This document shows positions 34,583 to 46,271 of a stretch of 64,000 bases of DNA, piece by piece. Origin of the DNA: Torreya grandis (taxonomy: Eukaryota > Streptophyta > Pinopsida > Cupressales > Taxaceae); NCBI GenBank assembly GCA_037957365.1, contig JARHVA010003525.1, positions 1,017,001-1,081,000 of the forward strand. Reading direction: 5' to 3'. Position 1 is the stretch's first letter; the number at the start of each line of letters is the position of its first letter. Position numbers and translations under genes: made by a program. The notes beneath the pieces were generated by a model that did not search any database, was not told the origin of the DNA, and worked only from the letters and a program-made list of their open reading frames with translations.

Positions 34583-35933
34583 TGTTTCTCTTAATTTTAG
34601 TTTATTAACTTGTGAAAGAAGAAGTAAGAAAATAGATATGGGTATGGTAGAATAACCTATTTATTTGTGTGTGAATGATCCAGATGATTATGAAGAGATC
34701 ATCTTTGTCTTGGTAAGAATGACCTGTAGATAAGAAAATACTAAAATAAAGGGGTTGTTAGATGGATAAAAAGGTATAATTCTTAGGGTGCGATAGATCC
34801 AAGAAACGTGAGCTTACTAGGAGGTTGTCAATCCACTCTTTTGGAACAGTTAAGTTGAAAGAAATAAAGATGAGGTACTTGTATCAAATGATAGAAAAGA
34901 CTAAAAAAGAATGCAAGAAGAAATAAATGCTTGATAAAGGAAATAGACTAATTATATAAATAAGTGGGTCAATACTAATGCTAAATAGATCAGGTTGGGT
35001 TCAGAAAATAGGTGGGGTCTCTATGAATAGGCAAAAAGATAGAAAGTGGAATTTGGCTAAGGGTAAGAAGGTGGAAATAGATTGCTATTATTTCCTACCA
35101 CAGTGACTGGAGATGGTCAAAGTGACCATCAGTGGTTAAGGGCGATCATCGATAGTTGCTATGGATTTTGAGGGTTTCCGAAAAATGGGTTGCAAAATAG
35201 GCCAGTAAGAGATTGGATATTTTGTTGAGGTTAGGGGGTTAGAAGATATTATATAGAACGGTTTGATTTAGGTAGATATATTAGAAACTAAATTATCAAA
35301 ACTTCAAACAAGAGATGTACTTAGCTCATTGCCTAATGGTTGAAGATGGGTTGAGAAGAAATTTTGGTAGAGTAACAGTGCCTATAGTTGTAAAGAAATT
35401 TTGGTAGAGTAATAGGTCTCTATTATGCTAGTTTTTTGATTAAAAGGAAGACCTAAAAATAAGTTATTTATGAAGAAGCTCCTGATAACTACTGGTTGGT
35501 AGCTTGATTTCTTGATTGATTAAAATTATTAGACGTTTGGATCCCTTTTCACCTCTTTCTCCCCTCCTTTTATAAGCAAAGAGAGATGGAGGTAGAAGGT
35601 TCCATAGGAGGTTTGGTTGGTTGTTTTGATGTGTTATCTTATTTTCCATATTAAATTTTGACATGTTAGCTTGCACATAGCTCAAGTTGTCTTTGTTTAG
35701 ATGGGGAAGTCTTGACCATTGGCATTTAGGTGACCATCAATCTACTTCTTTATGGAGAGGTGTTTAAGTGACCATAAAAAATTGAGGGTTGAAGGTTAAA
35801 ATGGTAGGTTAGTGAGTTGGGTTTAGTTAGTTATCTAAACTAAATCAGGCTCATGGTCTGAGGCTGGGTACTATTTTGATCTATGGGTATTCTAACATCT
35901 AGAACCATTGTGTGTAATTTTTAAGTGTCTACA
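34583..35933 (-). repeat. 5' LTR of element M (1,351 bp)
   Basis: It pairs with 18,622-19,926. The plus-strand termini are TGTTTCTCTTAATTT and AAGTGTCTACA. It is slightly longer than its partner because of small insertions. It carries the palindromic-motif clusters at 35,102-35,160 and 35,712-35,740. Confidence 0.88.
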
Positions 35934-35938
35934 AGGAT

Positions 35939-37117
35939 CAAGACTAATGTAGTTCTCCCAATATAAGTACTAGTACAAGTGAAAGTGATGTTATTATGAG
36001 TACTGACTTGAGTGAGGATTGAGACTAGAAATATGTGTATTCTAAGATTAAGATGGTTGTAGATGACTTTATGTATAAGTAGGGTAAAATAGGGATTAAT
36101 GACCTTGCCTATGTACCAATTATTCTAATTTTATTTATGTGTTCTACATCTAATTTCCATCTAGTGGGTAAAGGGATAAAAGTCATGTATTTATACTAAT
36201 TTGGTGCCTATGTGAAGTGTGAAATAGGTATACATTGACCTTAGGTGTCTTATTAATTAAAAATATATATTTTGGGGTTGAAATTAGGTAAGGGACACTA
36301 GCACAGTCAATTGGTCACTAGCATAGTCTACTAGTGTCCAAAGAAGTGCGCTAGTGTCTAGGTGGTAGAACCTGGGGCACTAGGGGCATGAATACCTAGG
36401 GGAAGATTTGGGACTAAGTTTGAGATGTCTATGAATGTGTAATACCTACATGAAAGTTGGATAAGGGTCAAAATAGGTCCTAAGATAGGTCTAGGCCTAA
36501 GCTAGGGGTAGTGTGGTCTCAAGTACTACTAATTACATTCATGTGATATTTTATATGACTAAATTCCTTGTCATTTATTCTATAAATGCAATAAAGTGAA
36601 ATGACTAGGATAAATAAAAAATAAGTATACTTAGACTTAAATAAGAGGTGAATTCCTTGAATCTAGGTCTAAGTATGTGAAGCATGCTTTATTTAATATC
36701 CTACAAATGAAACATGGAAGAATCAACCATTAATTAAAGAATATCAAAAGCAAATACAAAACTAATTAAAGAGATAATCGAGAGAGGAAACAAATTAATA
36801 CACCTCACTAGGCATGTGAACCAATGTGAAAAACTAGTGACATCCTATGTGTGTAGATAGTGATCAATAAATTAATAACTTAGACTAAGTTAGTGTCCTA
36901 CTCAATCCCCATATGTGGGTGACTTAAGAACTCAATTCAATTTTGACTCCATTATTGCCCATCCCTAGTCAATGAATCATACATTATGTATAACTTATAT
37001 TGGACTAATGGCTTGTCCAACCCTCCTATGTAGGTGGATAAATAACTACAGAAAGATATGAATCCATCATTGACTAACCATGTTTAGTAGATACATTTGT
37101 GATTGAAATTGTATGAT
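35939..37117. other. unassigned DNA between elements M and 2
   Basis: No ORF of note was found. A patch at 36,298-36,362 repeats ACTAGCA/CTAGTGTC several times. A candidate AATAAAG is at about 36,590. It may be a fragment of an older element into which M and element 2 inserted. Confidence 0.45.
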
Positions 37118-37122
37118 GTAAT
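37118..37122. repeat. target-site duplication, left of element 2
   Basis: GTAAT here corresponds to GTAAC at 49,004-49,008, four of five bases with one C/T change. This supports the element 2 boundaries. Confidence 0.6.
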
Positions 37123-39864
37123 TATTGGCCAATTTTGGCCTACATACAAAAATTTGCCTAAGTGGATCAATTGCTAGAAGTTATTGGTATGAAGTGATCA
37201 AATGATTAGAGTTCCTAATTTAGGAAGATATCAAAATTCATTTACAAAGATTTTGAAATAATTTAATACAAGCTAAAAGTGTGATTTGTCTATATTTGAA
37301 AAGAAGGTCTTAAAATAGGTCTAAGATTGCAAAATGAAAAATATCAACATGTTCTCATCATGATCATGACCTTCATGGATGTAAATTATATTTCAAAATT
37401 CTTTGAACCTCATTTTGATCCTTGAAATATCAAGAGTAAAATTTTAAGAGCCAAATCATCATCAATATGTCATGCAGAAATATACTAGCTAACTCATTTA
37501 TGCATATTATAAATATGCTACAAAATCCTCTTGAGGCCAAAATAAATGCATGGACAGGAATTTATTCATGCTTATATCATCCTCTATAAATTTCATAACT
37601 TTATGAGTTGTCTATCTCAAGTTCCAAAGATTCAAAGTTAGACTTACAAAATGAAACATGCATGTGGATGTCAAGTTTAAGCTTTGTAAAGTAGCTATTT
37701 TATTTCAAATGAGGAAGATCAATGGTTGGCATTAAATCATAACAAATATCCAATGGCAGGTAGGTTAAGATAGTATAAGTGGGTCTGAAAGTTCTAATGA
37801 CACTCATTCAATAATACCAAATATATCAATGGTGATCATCAAGTCAAAGAGTCAGTGTGAGAAAAAAAGATGACAAGTGGCAAGATCTCAGGTGTCTTGA
37901 TAGAGATCCAATGATACATATTGATCTGATAGATGTTATTGGGTCCCAAGATATAATGGTGTGTATTCACTCATAGAGATTAGATCAATGATGAGTAATG
38001 AGTTAAAGAGCCAAAGCATATTTAAGGTGAATACATAAGTGACAAGTGTCACAAGCACATTAGACTATCAAAAATTCTAAGGCTCATGTTTAATCATATA
38101 AAAGTATATCTAAGATGCATGAAAGGTTAAAAAGTTAGTAGGATCTTGTGGAGTAAATGAGGAGCTAATAGTTGGCATAATATTAAGGGTCTAGATCAAG
38201 ATCGATGATCAATATTAAAATTTAAAGATAATAGATCTAGGAAGATCAACGGTGCTCATTCAAATTCTAGGAAGCATATTGATAGTCAAAATTAAAAGTT
38301 AAAGACAAGAATTTTCAAGTGGAGAACAATGGTAACCTAGGTCAAAATAGAGGAAAATCCTTTAAAGAACATCCCATTAGCAGTAGATCTTGATCAAATG
38401 TCACAAGCAAACATAATTATATAGTCAAGGGTTGTTAACATGAGGTTTTGATGCCATGAACCTCTAGTTTGTATATTTAGAATACATAGGGTCGATCCTT
38501 TTGGGTTACAATATGGTTTCATGATGGTGATCTTTATTCTTTAAATAAGATCTATGTATATGGTGAGTTATTGATTTCTATAAATGCCTAGGGATAAGAT
38601 AGGTCTTTTTATACCTAATGGAGATCAAGAACAAAGCTACATAGCCTATAGACTCTTTATCAATATAGTAACTATATGAAAACCAATGAAGGATATTAGT
38701 TTTCAATCTATATTATAGATCTATGACCAGATATTTGATAAGGGAAGATATGAATGGTTATGGATAAGTGTATCACCTTTCAATATGGTCCTAGCTTTGA
38801 TAAATAGTCATTAAGAGTAGACTTGGGCATGGCTTTATTAGGCCCAAGGATATAAGGACCTTTCCCTCATAATGAAGCAATTAGAGATGGCCTGAAGAAT
38901 CAAAATAAAGAGAGCTAGTGGTTGAAGAAATTAATTGTAGCATTTAATGGATTCCATGGTGTTTAAGGGTTTTCTTTCAAAATCAAGATCATGAGTCACC
39001 ACATTTGGCAAATATTGTCCTTTAGTGAATTTATCTCATTTAATGAGAGGATTTGGGGGGCTATTGGGATAAAAAAGGATAACTTGTCAAGAGAGAATTA
39101 GGGCTGATTTGATAAAAAAGGTGGAAACTCAATTAATGACTTTTGTACTCATGCTCCCTCTTCTCTCTCTCCCTTTCTAATATATTACCTATTCTTTCCA
39201 TTTTGGAAGCTCTCTCATTTTTTAGAAGAAAATACTTTATCTCAATTATGAAAGAGTAGAGACTCTCATTTGATAAGGCTAGACCTTTTCAAAATTTGTA
39301 TGAAATACATATTGAATCTAATAAGGATATCCCTTACCTATCTCTCACTTTTGAACTATGTTTAGTAAGTTTGTGCATGATAGCATTGTGAAGGAGAATC
39401 TTCCATACCCATTATCCTTCTTTCTTGACTATTTTAGGGTGTTTTATATTTAATTATAAGTCTAAAATTATGTTATTTCTACCATTAATTAAATCTTGGT
39501 GTGAGTCTTAGAATTCCTCTTAGCTTCATTCATTGATTTTTGAACCTATGCAATTATCTACATTTTGGGATTGTGTGAGCTAGTTCTATATTATGATTCT
39601 TGAATGTATATTTCATGCTTGTGTGAATTCTCATTTAATTTGGTGCATCACCCTTTTTATCCTTATTAAGAGCCCTTTGCCCCTTCTCTAATCATCTTCT
39701 CAGTGTAAACATTAGTATAGGTGATCCATCAAGAGGAAGATGACCTTCTTTTGAGGTTCAACCCCACTATAGGTGACCCACAGGTTGGGGTTTTCCCAAT
39801 AGTGTAGATCAATTGGAAAGGGCCTAAAGAATCTTATCCAAAGGTTTAAATTAATGCTATAATA
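37123..39864 (+). repeat. 5' LTR of element 2 (2,742 bp)
   Basis: It starts TATTGGCCAATTTTGGCC, with TG changed to TA compared with the 3' copy (TGTTGGCC), and ends TATAATA. It aligns throughout with 46,272-49,003. The related LTR of element 3 starts TGTTGGCCAA and ends CATAATA. Confidence 0.88.
38579..38585 (+). promoter_or_regulatory. candidate TATA box in 5' LTR of element 2
   Basis: TATAAAT followed by GCCTAGGGA is conserved in the 3' LTR (TATAAAT at 47,717-47,723, followed by ACCTAGGGA). Conservation between copies supports a core promoter role, but none is proven. Confidence 0.45.
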
Positions 39865-39869
39865 TTTTT

Positions 39870-39888
39870 TGGCACACCCAATGGAACC
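39870..39888 (+). other. primer-binding site of element 2
   Basis: TGGCACACCCAATGGAACC lies six bases after the LTR end. Related, mutated sites occur at the same place in elements 1 and 3 and on the minus strand in element M. Confidence 0.8.
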
Positions 39889-40023
39889 ATAAAGTACAAA
39901 GAATATTGGTCAAAGTTGATGTTGGTTTGATCAATTTGTAACAACTATATCTTCCAAGAAACAACATCTAGTGACTCCAAAAGAAAATTCAACATTCTAG
40001 TAGTAGAACATTGACTAAATCTC

Positions 40024-41940
40024 ATGATAAAGGTGACAACAAGATTAGATTCAAGAGGTATTTCATTTGAATTTTTTGAATTACCTTTAAATTTAGTCAA
40101 AAGGTTAAGGTTTGCTAATACACACCCATATAAAGGCAAATTTGTTCCTAAATCACTTTTAAGGCCTACCCCTGCAAGGAGACCTTTGTTAAATGCTTTC
40201 ATAGCCATAACAGTCCTTAGAGATTTTGTGGATTTTAATGGCCAAATTCCTTTATCCCTCCCTTAATATGATCCTATTACAATATCAGCTCTCAAAAGTG
40301 TCCCTTATTTTATTAGAGACCAAGCTACAAACCCTTCTAAACACCTCATAGATATAGCTAACTTTTCCAACATTCATGATATCAATGAGGAAAATGTAGT
40401 AATTAGGTTATTAGACATATATTTTAAAGGTAAAGCATTAGACTGGTATAAAATCCTTATTACTAATTCCATTTCCACATAGGATCAATTAAGAGAGGTT
40501 TTGTGTAAAATATTTGAGGATAAAAGTGACCATTTATCACTTATAGAGAAATTAACTATAATTGAAAAATCCCCTCATGAGGTCATGTAAGACTTCAATA
40601 CAAGGTTACAAAAAAATTGTGATAGAATCCTAATCTCTATTAGGCCTACCCCTAACTTTGCCTTCCTATACTATTTAAAATCTCTAAACAGTGGCATTGC
40701 ATTAATGATCCAGTCTATGGGAGGGAACACATTGCCAAATGCATATGAGGTGGAAATCAAGGTAGAAAATTATCTAGTGTAGGCTGGAAAGATTATACCT
40801 AGACCATAAATGCCTTTGTTCCCTGAGATCAGACCATCTCTTATTTCTATTCCTCCCTTGGATGTCATTCCTCTTATGCCAATAATTGTTGCTATACCCT
40901 CACCTAAGCAAGAAAAGGCTTCCACTAGTGGATCTAGTGATTCCTAAGAATAAAAGAACTTTTAATAGATTAAGAGCATGCTCCAATATTTGGGAAATGA
41001 GATAGTAAATATTAAGAGGCAATAATATTTCAATAGGCCTCACCAAGCTTCATATCAATCTCAGTAGCAAGGTTATCAAGAAAATAAGTGACCCTATAAA
41101 GGAAACTTCCAAGGCCAAGGCCAAGGCCAAGGTCAAAACTAAGGATAAGGGTAGGCTAATTATGAGAGATAGAGAACCTATAATCCAAATTATTTAAGCA
41201 GTTCTAACACTTTGGTCCCTATTTAGAATAACGTTACTCAAGAAGTTGAGGGAACTATGCCTTTGAATCAGTCTTTTGGGCAATCCATTATCCCAAATAC
41301 TAAACTCAAACAAGATTTCAATGATCAATGGAAGTAGGATATAAATTATGGATACAATCATGCCCTTATGGATCACAACACAAATATGCCCATGATGACA
41401 AGACTAGAAAATCCTCAGCAAGGTCAAAACCCTGATCAAGGACCAAGCCAATATCATGATATAATGGTTAACTATGAGCAAGAAGAGCATTATACACTCA
41501 ATCAGTAGGCTAGTTCTAGCCAAGAATACATCCTAGTGGAAGAAAATACAAGGTTCAAAAGAAGGAACATGGATGGTAATTAAGACATAGTCAAAGAGCT
41601 TTCAACCATTACTCCTTCAATATCAAAGCTAACTAGACCTGCTACTATTCCAAGGATTCTAATTACTTGAAAGAATCAAAATCAAGGGAATGTCTTGGTC
41701 CTTTAAAACTCACAAAATCAAGGTGAAGTTATGGCTCCCAAAGTATAACCAAAGGTTGGTGGTTTACCCATTATGAAACAAATGAAAATATCTAGTATGA
41801 GTATGCCAATGTGGGATATACTCTCTATGGGTCAAGTAGACATCCTTTAATAAGGGTTTTCAAGAATCAATGTTTCTAAGAAATAACCAGTTAAGGAGAA
41901 TGTGGTTCTCCTAATTGTAACCAAAGGACCAAATGAAGGG
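40024..41940 (+). pseudogene. gag of element 2
   Basis: One frame can be followed for about 1.9 kb with TAA or TAG stops, almost all at positions where CAA or CAG fits. The capsid blocks are SVPYFIRDQATNPSKHLIDI, FKGKALDWYKIL, FEDKSDHLSLIEKLTIIEK and NSGIALMIQSMGGNTLPNAY. A Gly-Gln hexamer repeat (CAAGGC, about 41,108-41,135) and a long Gln/Asn/Pro-rich tail follow. No CCHC knuckle was seen. A frame change at about 41,940 leads into protease. The ATG at 40,024 is the first in the conserved frame. Confidence 0.78.
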
Positions 41941-41959
41941 TAGTCTTGCCTCCTCCCTT

Positions 41960-42300
41960 ATACATTTTAGTAATAATTAGTGACTCTTTAATGCAAAATT
42001 TCTTGGTAGATAGTGGGGCTAGCACCTCAGTAATGCCAAAATATATAGTAGACCAGCTTGGTCTAAAGTATGAGCCATAATCTAAGGGAGTGTTGTAACT
42101 TGATGGTTATTCCACCAAGCCATCTGATATCATCAAGAATCTCAACTTGACCTTGCATGCTTGTGATAGTTTCATAGTGGTCTAAGATGTGTTGATCCTA
42201 GACGTACCTCCTCATTTTGTATTATGCCTATCCAGAGAATTCAAAATAAAGATTAGATTTTGTCTTGAAGTAAACTAGTCTTACATGGAATTTAGGACAA
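41960..42300 (+). pseudogene. aspartic protease of element 2
   Basis: The active-site triad is intact: FLVDSGASTSVMP, with Asp at 42,009-42,011. Following blocks are KYIVDQLGLKYEP, LNLTLHACDSF and DVPPHFVLCLSREF, spaced as in retropepsins. In-frame stops again fit Gln codons. It shares its frame with the downstream plant-type RNase H, so the two were probably translated together. Confidence 0.78.
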
Positions 42301-42590
42301 GATATAGGACCAAAGTATCTATCAAGGCTGAACCTATTACATAATTCCACATAGAACCCTATGGACTAGATACCATAAACCTCAATTGTGCCATCCTTGA
42401 TGAGGATAAATATATGGTGGGTCAAGAATTAAACACTAGTCCTAAGGAGATACCAGACATGTTCTTGGATGAACTATGGAATGGAAATCATTTGATTGGT
42501 CCCTTGGAAGGAGTTAAAGAGAGGGACATGTGTGCCTACTACCTAAATGAAGAGAATTAGTCTATGCCATCCCTCATTGGACCTAAAAAA

Positions 42591-43080
42591 CATCCCAATG
42601 GCTTATGGAAATTTTTATTTGATGGTTCAAAGAGCAAAAATGGGGTGGGTGTAAGTGCAATGCTAATATCCCCCTCAAATGACAAATATTTTTCTTTTTA
42701 TAGGTTCCAATTCAATTGCTCTTGTAATGTAGTAGAATATGAAGGTCTCATCCATGGCCTTCAATGGGATAATAAGAGAGAAGTCAAGTAGTTACAAGTG
42801 CATGGGGATAGAGAGGTAATATTACACTAGGTTAGGAGCCAAAATATCACCAAGAATACCTTGATGAAGTCTTACAAACATAAAGTGTGGGACTTAATTA
42901 AGGATTTTGAGGCTTTTAACATCCAAGCCATACCAAGAAACCAAAATCAACATGCTGATAGGTTGGAAGTTGTGGGAGATCAATTTGATATCCAAAATGA
43001 TTTGAAAAGGACCAAGGTGAATCCACATGTAAAAGTGGTGGTGAGACCATTAGTACCAAGTAATAAATCTCATTGGGAGG
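42591..43080 (+). pseudogene. plant-type RNase H (aRNH) of element 2, upstream of reverse transcriptase
   Basis: All four catalytic acids are visible: FDGSKSKNGVG (Asp 42,621-42,623), NVVEYEGLIHGL (Glu), VHGDREVI (Asp), and NQHADRLEVVGDQ (Asp). YKHKVWDLIKDFEAFNIQAI lies between the last two. Two in-frame stops occur where Gln fits. The domain is separated from the gypsy RNase H downstream of reverse transcriptase, so the element once encoded two RNases H. The first Asp is 1,322 bases before the YLDD codons. Its role would be removal of RNA from hybrids during cDNA synthesis. Confidence 0.85.
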
Positions 43081-43187
43081 TCTTTGAGAATGACAAATAA
43101 ATTGCTTGTTTCTTTTAGCAGGAAGCATAATTCTCTTCAATGAACCAAGAAAAGTTTCAACATCAATATGATGAGAAAATAGTTTAA

Positions 43188-44210
43188 TTGAGATCCAATA
43201 AGATTCCTAAAGGGTTTGTCACCCTTGAAGTTATTTTTTGTGAGGGATATCATATGATAAAATACAAGGTAGTGATGTCAACCAATGAAGAGAACTATGA
43301 AAGAGTCCTTATCTTCAATGATAGGCTCCTCAAGCTTGGCAAGGTAAGCACTAAAGTTGAAAGGCATGATTTCATAAAAATTTGTAAAGAATATGTAGAC
43401 ATATTTTCTTGGGAATATAGTGACCTAAGAGGATTTGCTCCCAAGTTGGGCCAACACACTATAGAGCTAGAGGCTAATCCCAAGCCTCTCAAGAAAAATT
43501 AGAGGCCTATATACCCCAAAATAAAAGAGCTTGTGAGGAAAGAATTGACCAAGTTGATTGAATCTAAGATCATCTTTCCATTTAATCATTCCTCATAGGT
43601 AACCAATTTGGTGCTTATGAGGAAGAAGAGTGGGGAAATCAAACTATGTGTTGATCTCAAGGATTCAAATAGGGTCTCCTTAAAATATCACTATTCTTTA
43701 CCATCTATGGAGAAACTTATTCAGATACTTGATAGTTCAGAACACTTCTCCCTCTTGGATGGATATTCAAGTTAATATTAAGTACAAGTGAGAAAATAAG
43801 ATCAATATAAGACTGCCTTCACCAAAAAATGGAGCACATATGCTTACTAGAAGATTCCTTTTGGATTATCAAATGCTAGGGAAACTTTTTAAAGAGCCAT
43901 GGACATGGATTTCCAAGGGTTGGTGAATCAAATGTGTTAATATACTTAGATGACATCATAGTTTTATCTAAGAAAGTTAGTAAGCACATGGACCATCTAA
44001 GGTTGATATTTGAAAGATGTAGAGAGTATGGGATCTCTTTAAATCCTAAGAAATGTGTGTTTTCCATCCATGAAGGAAAAATTTTGGGTCACATTATCTC
44101 AAAGGATGGATTATCCATTAACCTTGATAAAATAAGCGATATCTTAGCACTATCTCTACCCAAGCACAAGAAAGGAATCCAAAGCTTCCTTGGGAATATA
44201 AACTTGTGAG
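43188..44210 (+). pseudogene. reverse transcriptase of element 2
   Basis: The leader at 43,188-43,499 contains SWEYSDLRGFAPKLGQHTIE and leads into the polymerase. The blocks are KSGEIKLCVDLKDSNRVSLK, HYSLPSMEKLIQ, HFSLLDGYSS, IPFGLSNA, then IYLDDIIVLSKK with YLDD at 43,943-43,954, SLNPKKCVFSIHEGKILGHI and SLPKHKKGIQSFLGNINL. The catalytic Asp pair is intact. A frame change before YLDD and several stops disable the product. Confidence 0.85.
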
Positions 44211-44214
44211 AAGG

Positions 44215-44820
44215 TTTATACCTAGTTTTACCAACCTAGTCAAACCCATCACCACCATGCTAAAAAAGAGCCAAGTGTTCACTTGGTCAAATGAAGGTAA
44301 GTAAAAATTTGAGGCCATCAAGTAGGCCATTGCCCAAAGACCCTCACTCATAAATCCTAACTTCTCAAGGGATTTTATATTGTACACCTTTGCCAATGTT
44401 GATAACATATTATCTATGTTGATGCAGAAGAATGGTGGAAGAATTGAGGAGTTAATTGCATTTTTTAGTCAAGGGATAGAGAGATATGAGGTAAGGTATA
44501 CCTTCATAAAAAATTAAGTTCTTATAGCTTTAAGGAGTCTCAAGAATTTTAGACCAATGTTCTCCAACAACAAGGTTCATCTTATGGTGTCTCATCCTAG
44601 AGTGAGAAACTTTCTCCTTAATAAGGATTTGAATGAGAAAAGAGCAGGCTGGATTACCAAGGTCATGGATTATGATGTGGAAATAAAGGTCACCAAGCTA
44701 ATAAGAGGCAAAAGCTTGTGTGAGCATATTATGTATGAACTTCAAAGAGACAAAGAGGTTATTTTGGTGACACAAGATAGCTTACAATTAGATCCACCTC
44801 CACTTAAAAATAGTTGGCTC
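44215..44820 (+). pseudogene. gypsy RNase H of element 2
   Basis: The blocks are LVKPITTMLKKSQVFTWSNE, KFEAIK, LINPNFSRDFILYTFANVDN and FRPMFSNNKVHLMVSHPRVR, then WITKVMDYDVEIKVTKLIRG. The last is the usual end of the gypsy RNase H before the integrase spacer. The usual TDH-type Asp is not seen in the VSHPRVR block. This second RNase H sits downstream of reverse transcriptase in the normal place. Confidence 0.75.
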
Positions 44821-44969
44821 TAAGACATGAAAAATTTCTTGCTAATAGTTGAATGTCCCCAAGGTTTGGACTAAGTAAAAATAAGGTATTTCAGGATTTA
44901 GTCTATACCTTATGCATTATTTGATGGTGTTATTTTTATAAAGGACCTCAATGGGGTACTTATTAGGAA

Positions 44970-45960
44970 CATTTATGACAATCAAGTGACAAAACTCTTA
45001 GAGAAATTTCATGATGGACCTGTAGGAGGCCATTTTAACCCAAGAACAATAGCAATAAAGAGATTAGTAACTCTTCCACTCAACCCAATCTAGGTGGAGC
45101 AAGCCTTCATGTAATGGGGGACATAATTCATAGGAATGATCAATACACCTTCAAGTGTAGGACATAAATGGGTGGTCACCACAATAGACTACTTCACCAA
45201 GAGGGTGGAAATAATTGCTTTGAAATAAGCCAATGAAACAATAGTATTAGACTTTTATGATAACATAGTGACTAGGTTTGGTGTTCTAGATACTATAATT
45301 TTAGATAATGCATTAGATTTTATGGGCATGAATATAAGTGAATGGGAACTTAAGATTGGAATATACCTTAGTACATCCTCCAACTACTACTCCCAAGGTA
45401 ATGGACTACCAGAGCCCATAAACAAGAACTTGTTGAGGATTATCAAGAGCACCATGGATGAGAATTAAAGAGTGTGGCATACAAAGCTAAGGATAGCCTT
45501 ATGGGCTGACATAGTGATTCCCAAAGATACCATTGGTAATTCTCCATATGTCCTTATATATGGAAGGGAAACCAAATTACCTCTCTCTTGAACTACCTAC
45601 ATTGGAGTTAGCCCATCAGTTGGACTTGATGGAAAGTGAGCCTATGAGTGTGAGGATGGTAGAGCTCATGGAGATTGAAGAAACTAGGGACCTTATAATG
45701 AAGACATTAGAGTCACATAAAGCTTAGGTCAAGAAAGATTTTGAGAAGAGATTCATATCAAGGGACTTCAAGGAAGGGGATTTAGTCCTTAGGTGGGACT
45801 CAAATAAGGCCAAGCCAAGAAACTATACCAAGTTTGATAGCTTGTGGAGTGGTCCTTATTTTATCCATATATGCAAATAGCATAATACTTTCTAGCTTAC
45901 CCAACTAGATAGAGAGGTATTACCCATCCCAGTCAATGACATTCATTTAAAGTTTTGATA
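44970..45960 (+). pseudogene. integrase of element 2
   Basis: The zinc-binding domain starts with FHDGPVGGHFNPRTIAIK, but the CxxC half is missing, so a short deletion lies near 45,090. The core shows all three acids: TTIDYFTKRVE, TIILDNALDFMG and YYSQGNGLPEPINKNLLRII. The C-terminal block includes FKEGDLVLRW, SGPYFIHICK and REVLPIPVNDIHLK, ending about 300 bases before the LTR. Stops fall at Gln or Trp positions. Integrase would act in the nucleus on the element cDNA. Confidence 0.82.
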
Positions 45961-46271
45961 TTAAAGTTTGTATCCATTGTGTGATATTGTAACATGTTAG
46001 AGTAGTTTTCTAAAATTTTCTTTAAGTGCCTTGAGAATATTTCCTTTTATCTATATATTTCCCTTCAATAAGTTCCTTGGGCATAATTGTTTATTTTGTT
46101 ATTTTGTCCCTTTTATTTCAAGAGGAAGTGTCAAAAAGGGTCAAACCTCTAGTCAATCTCACAATAGTTTTAGTTGAGAGGATAGATTATGAATTCATGT
46201 ACCCAATGGATCAGTTTAAGGCCACTAAGTCTTTGCATAGAGAGCATATAAACCTAAAATGTTGCTAGAAA

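Larger units (their letters stand above)
18622..35933 (-). mobile_element. element M: 17.3-kb Tat-type Ty3/gypsy retrotransposon
   Basis: The minus-strand order is 5' LTR (34,583-35,933), primer-binding site, gag, protease, reverse transcriptase, RNase H, plant-type RNase H, integrase, a long 3' region with an antisense ORF, polypurine tract, 3' LTR (18,622-19,926). On the minus strand the LTRs begin TGTAGACAC and end GAAACA. Flanking pentamers GGGAT (18,617-18,621) and AGGAT (35,934-35,938) match at four of five bases, fitting a decayed target duplication. Length, the second RNase H before integrase and the antisense ORF fit the Tat/Ogre/Retand group. The polyprotein is broken at many points. 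Confidence 0.88.
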
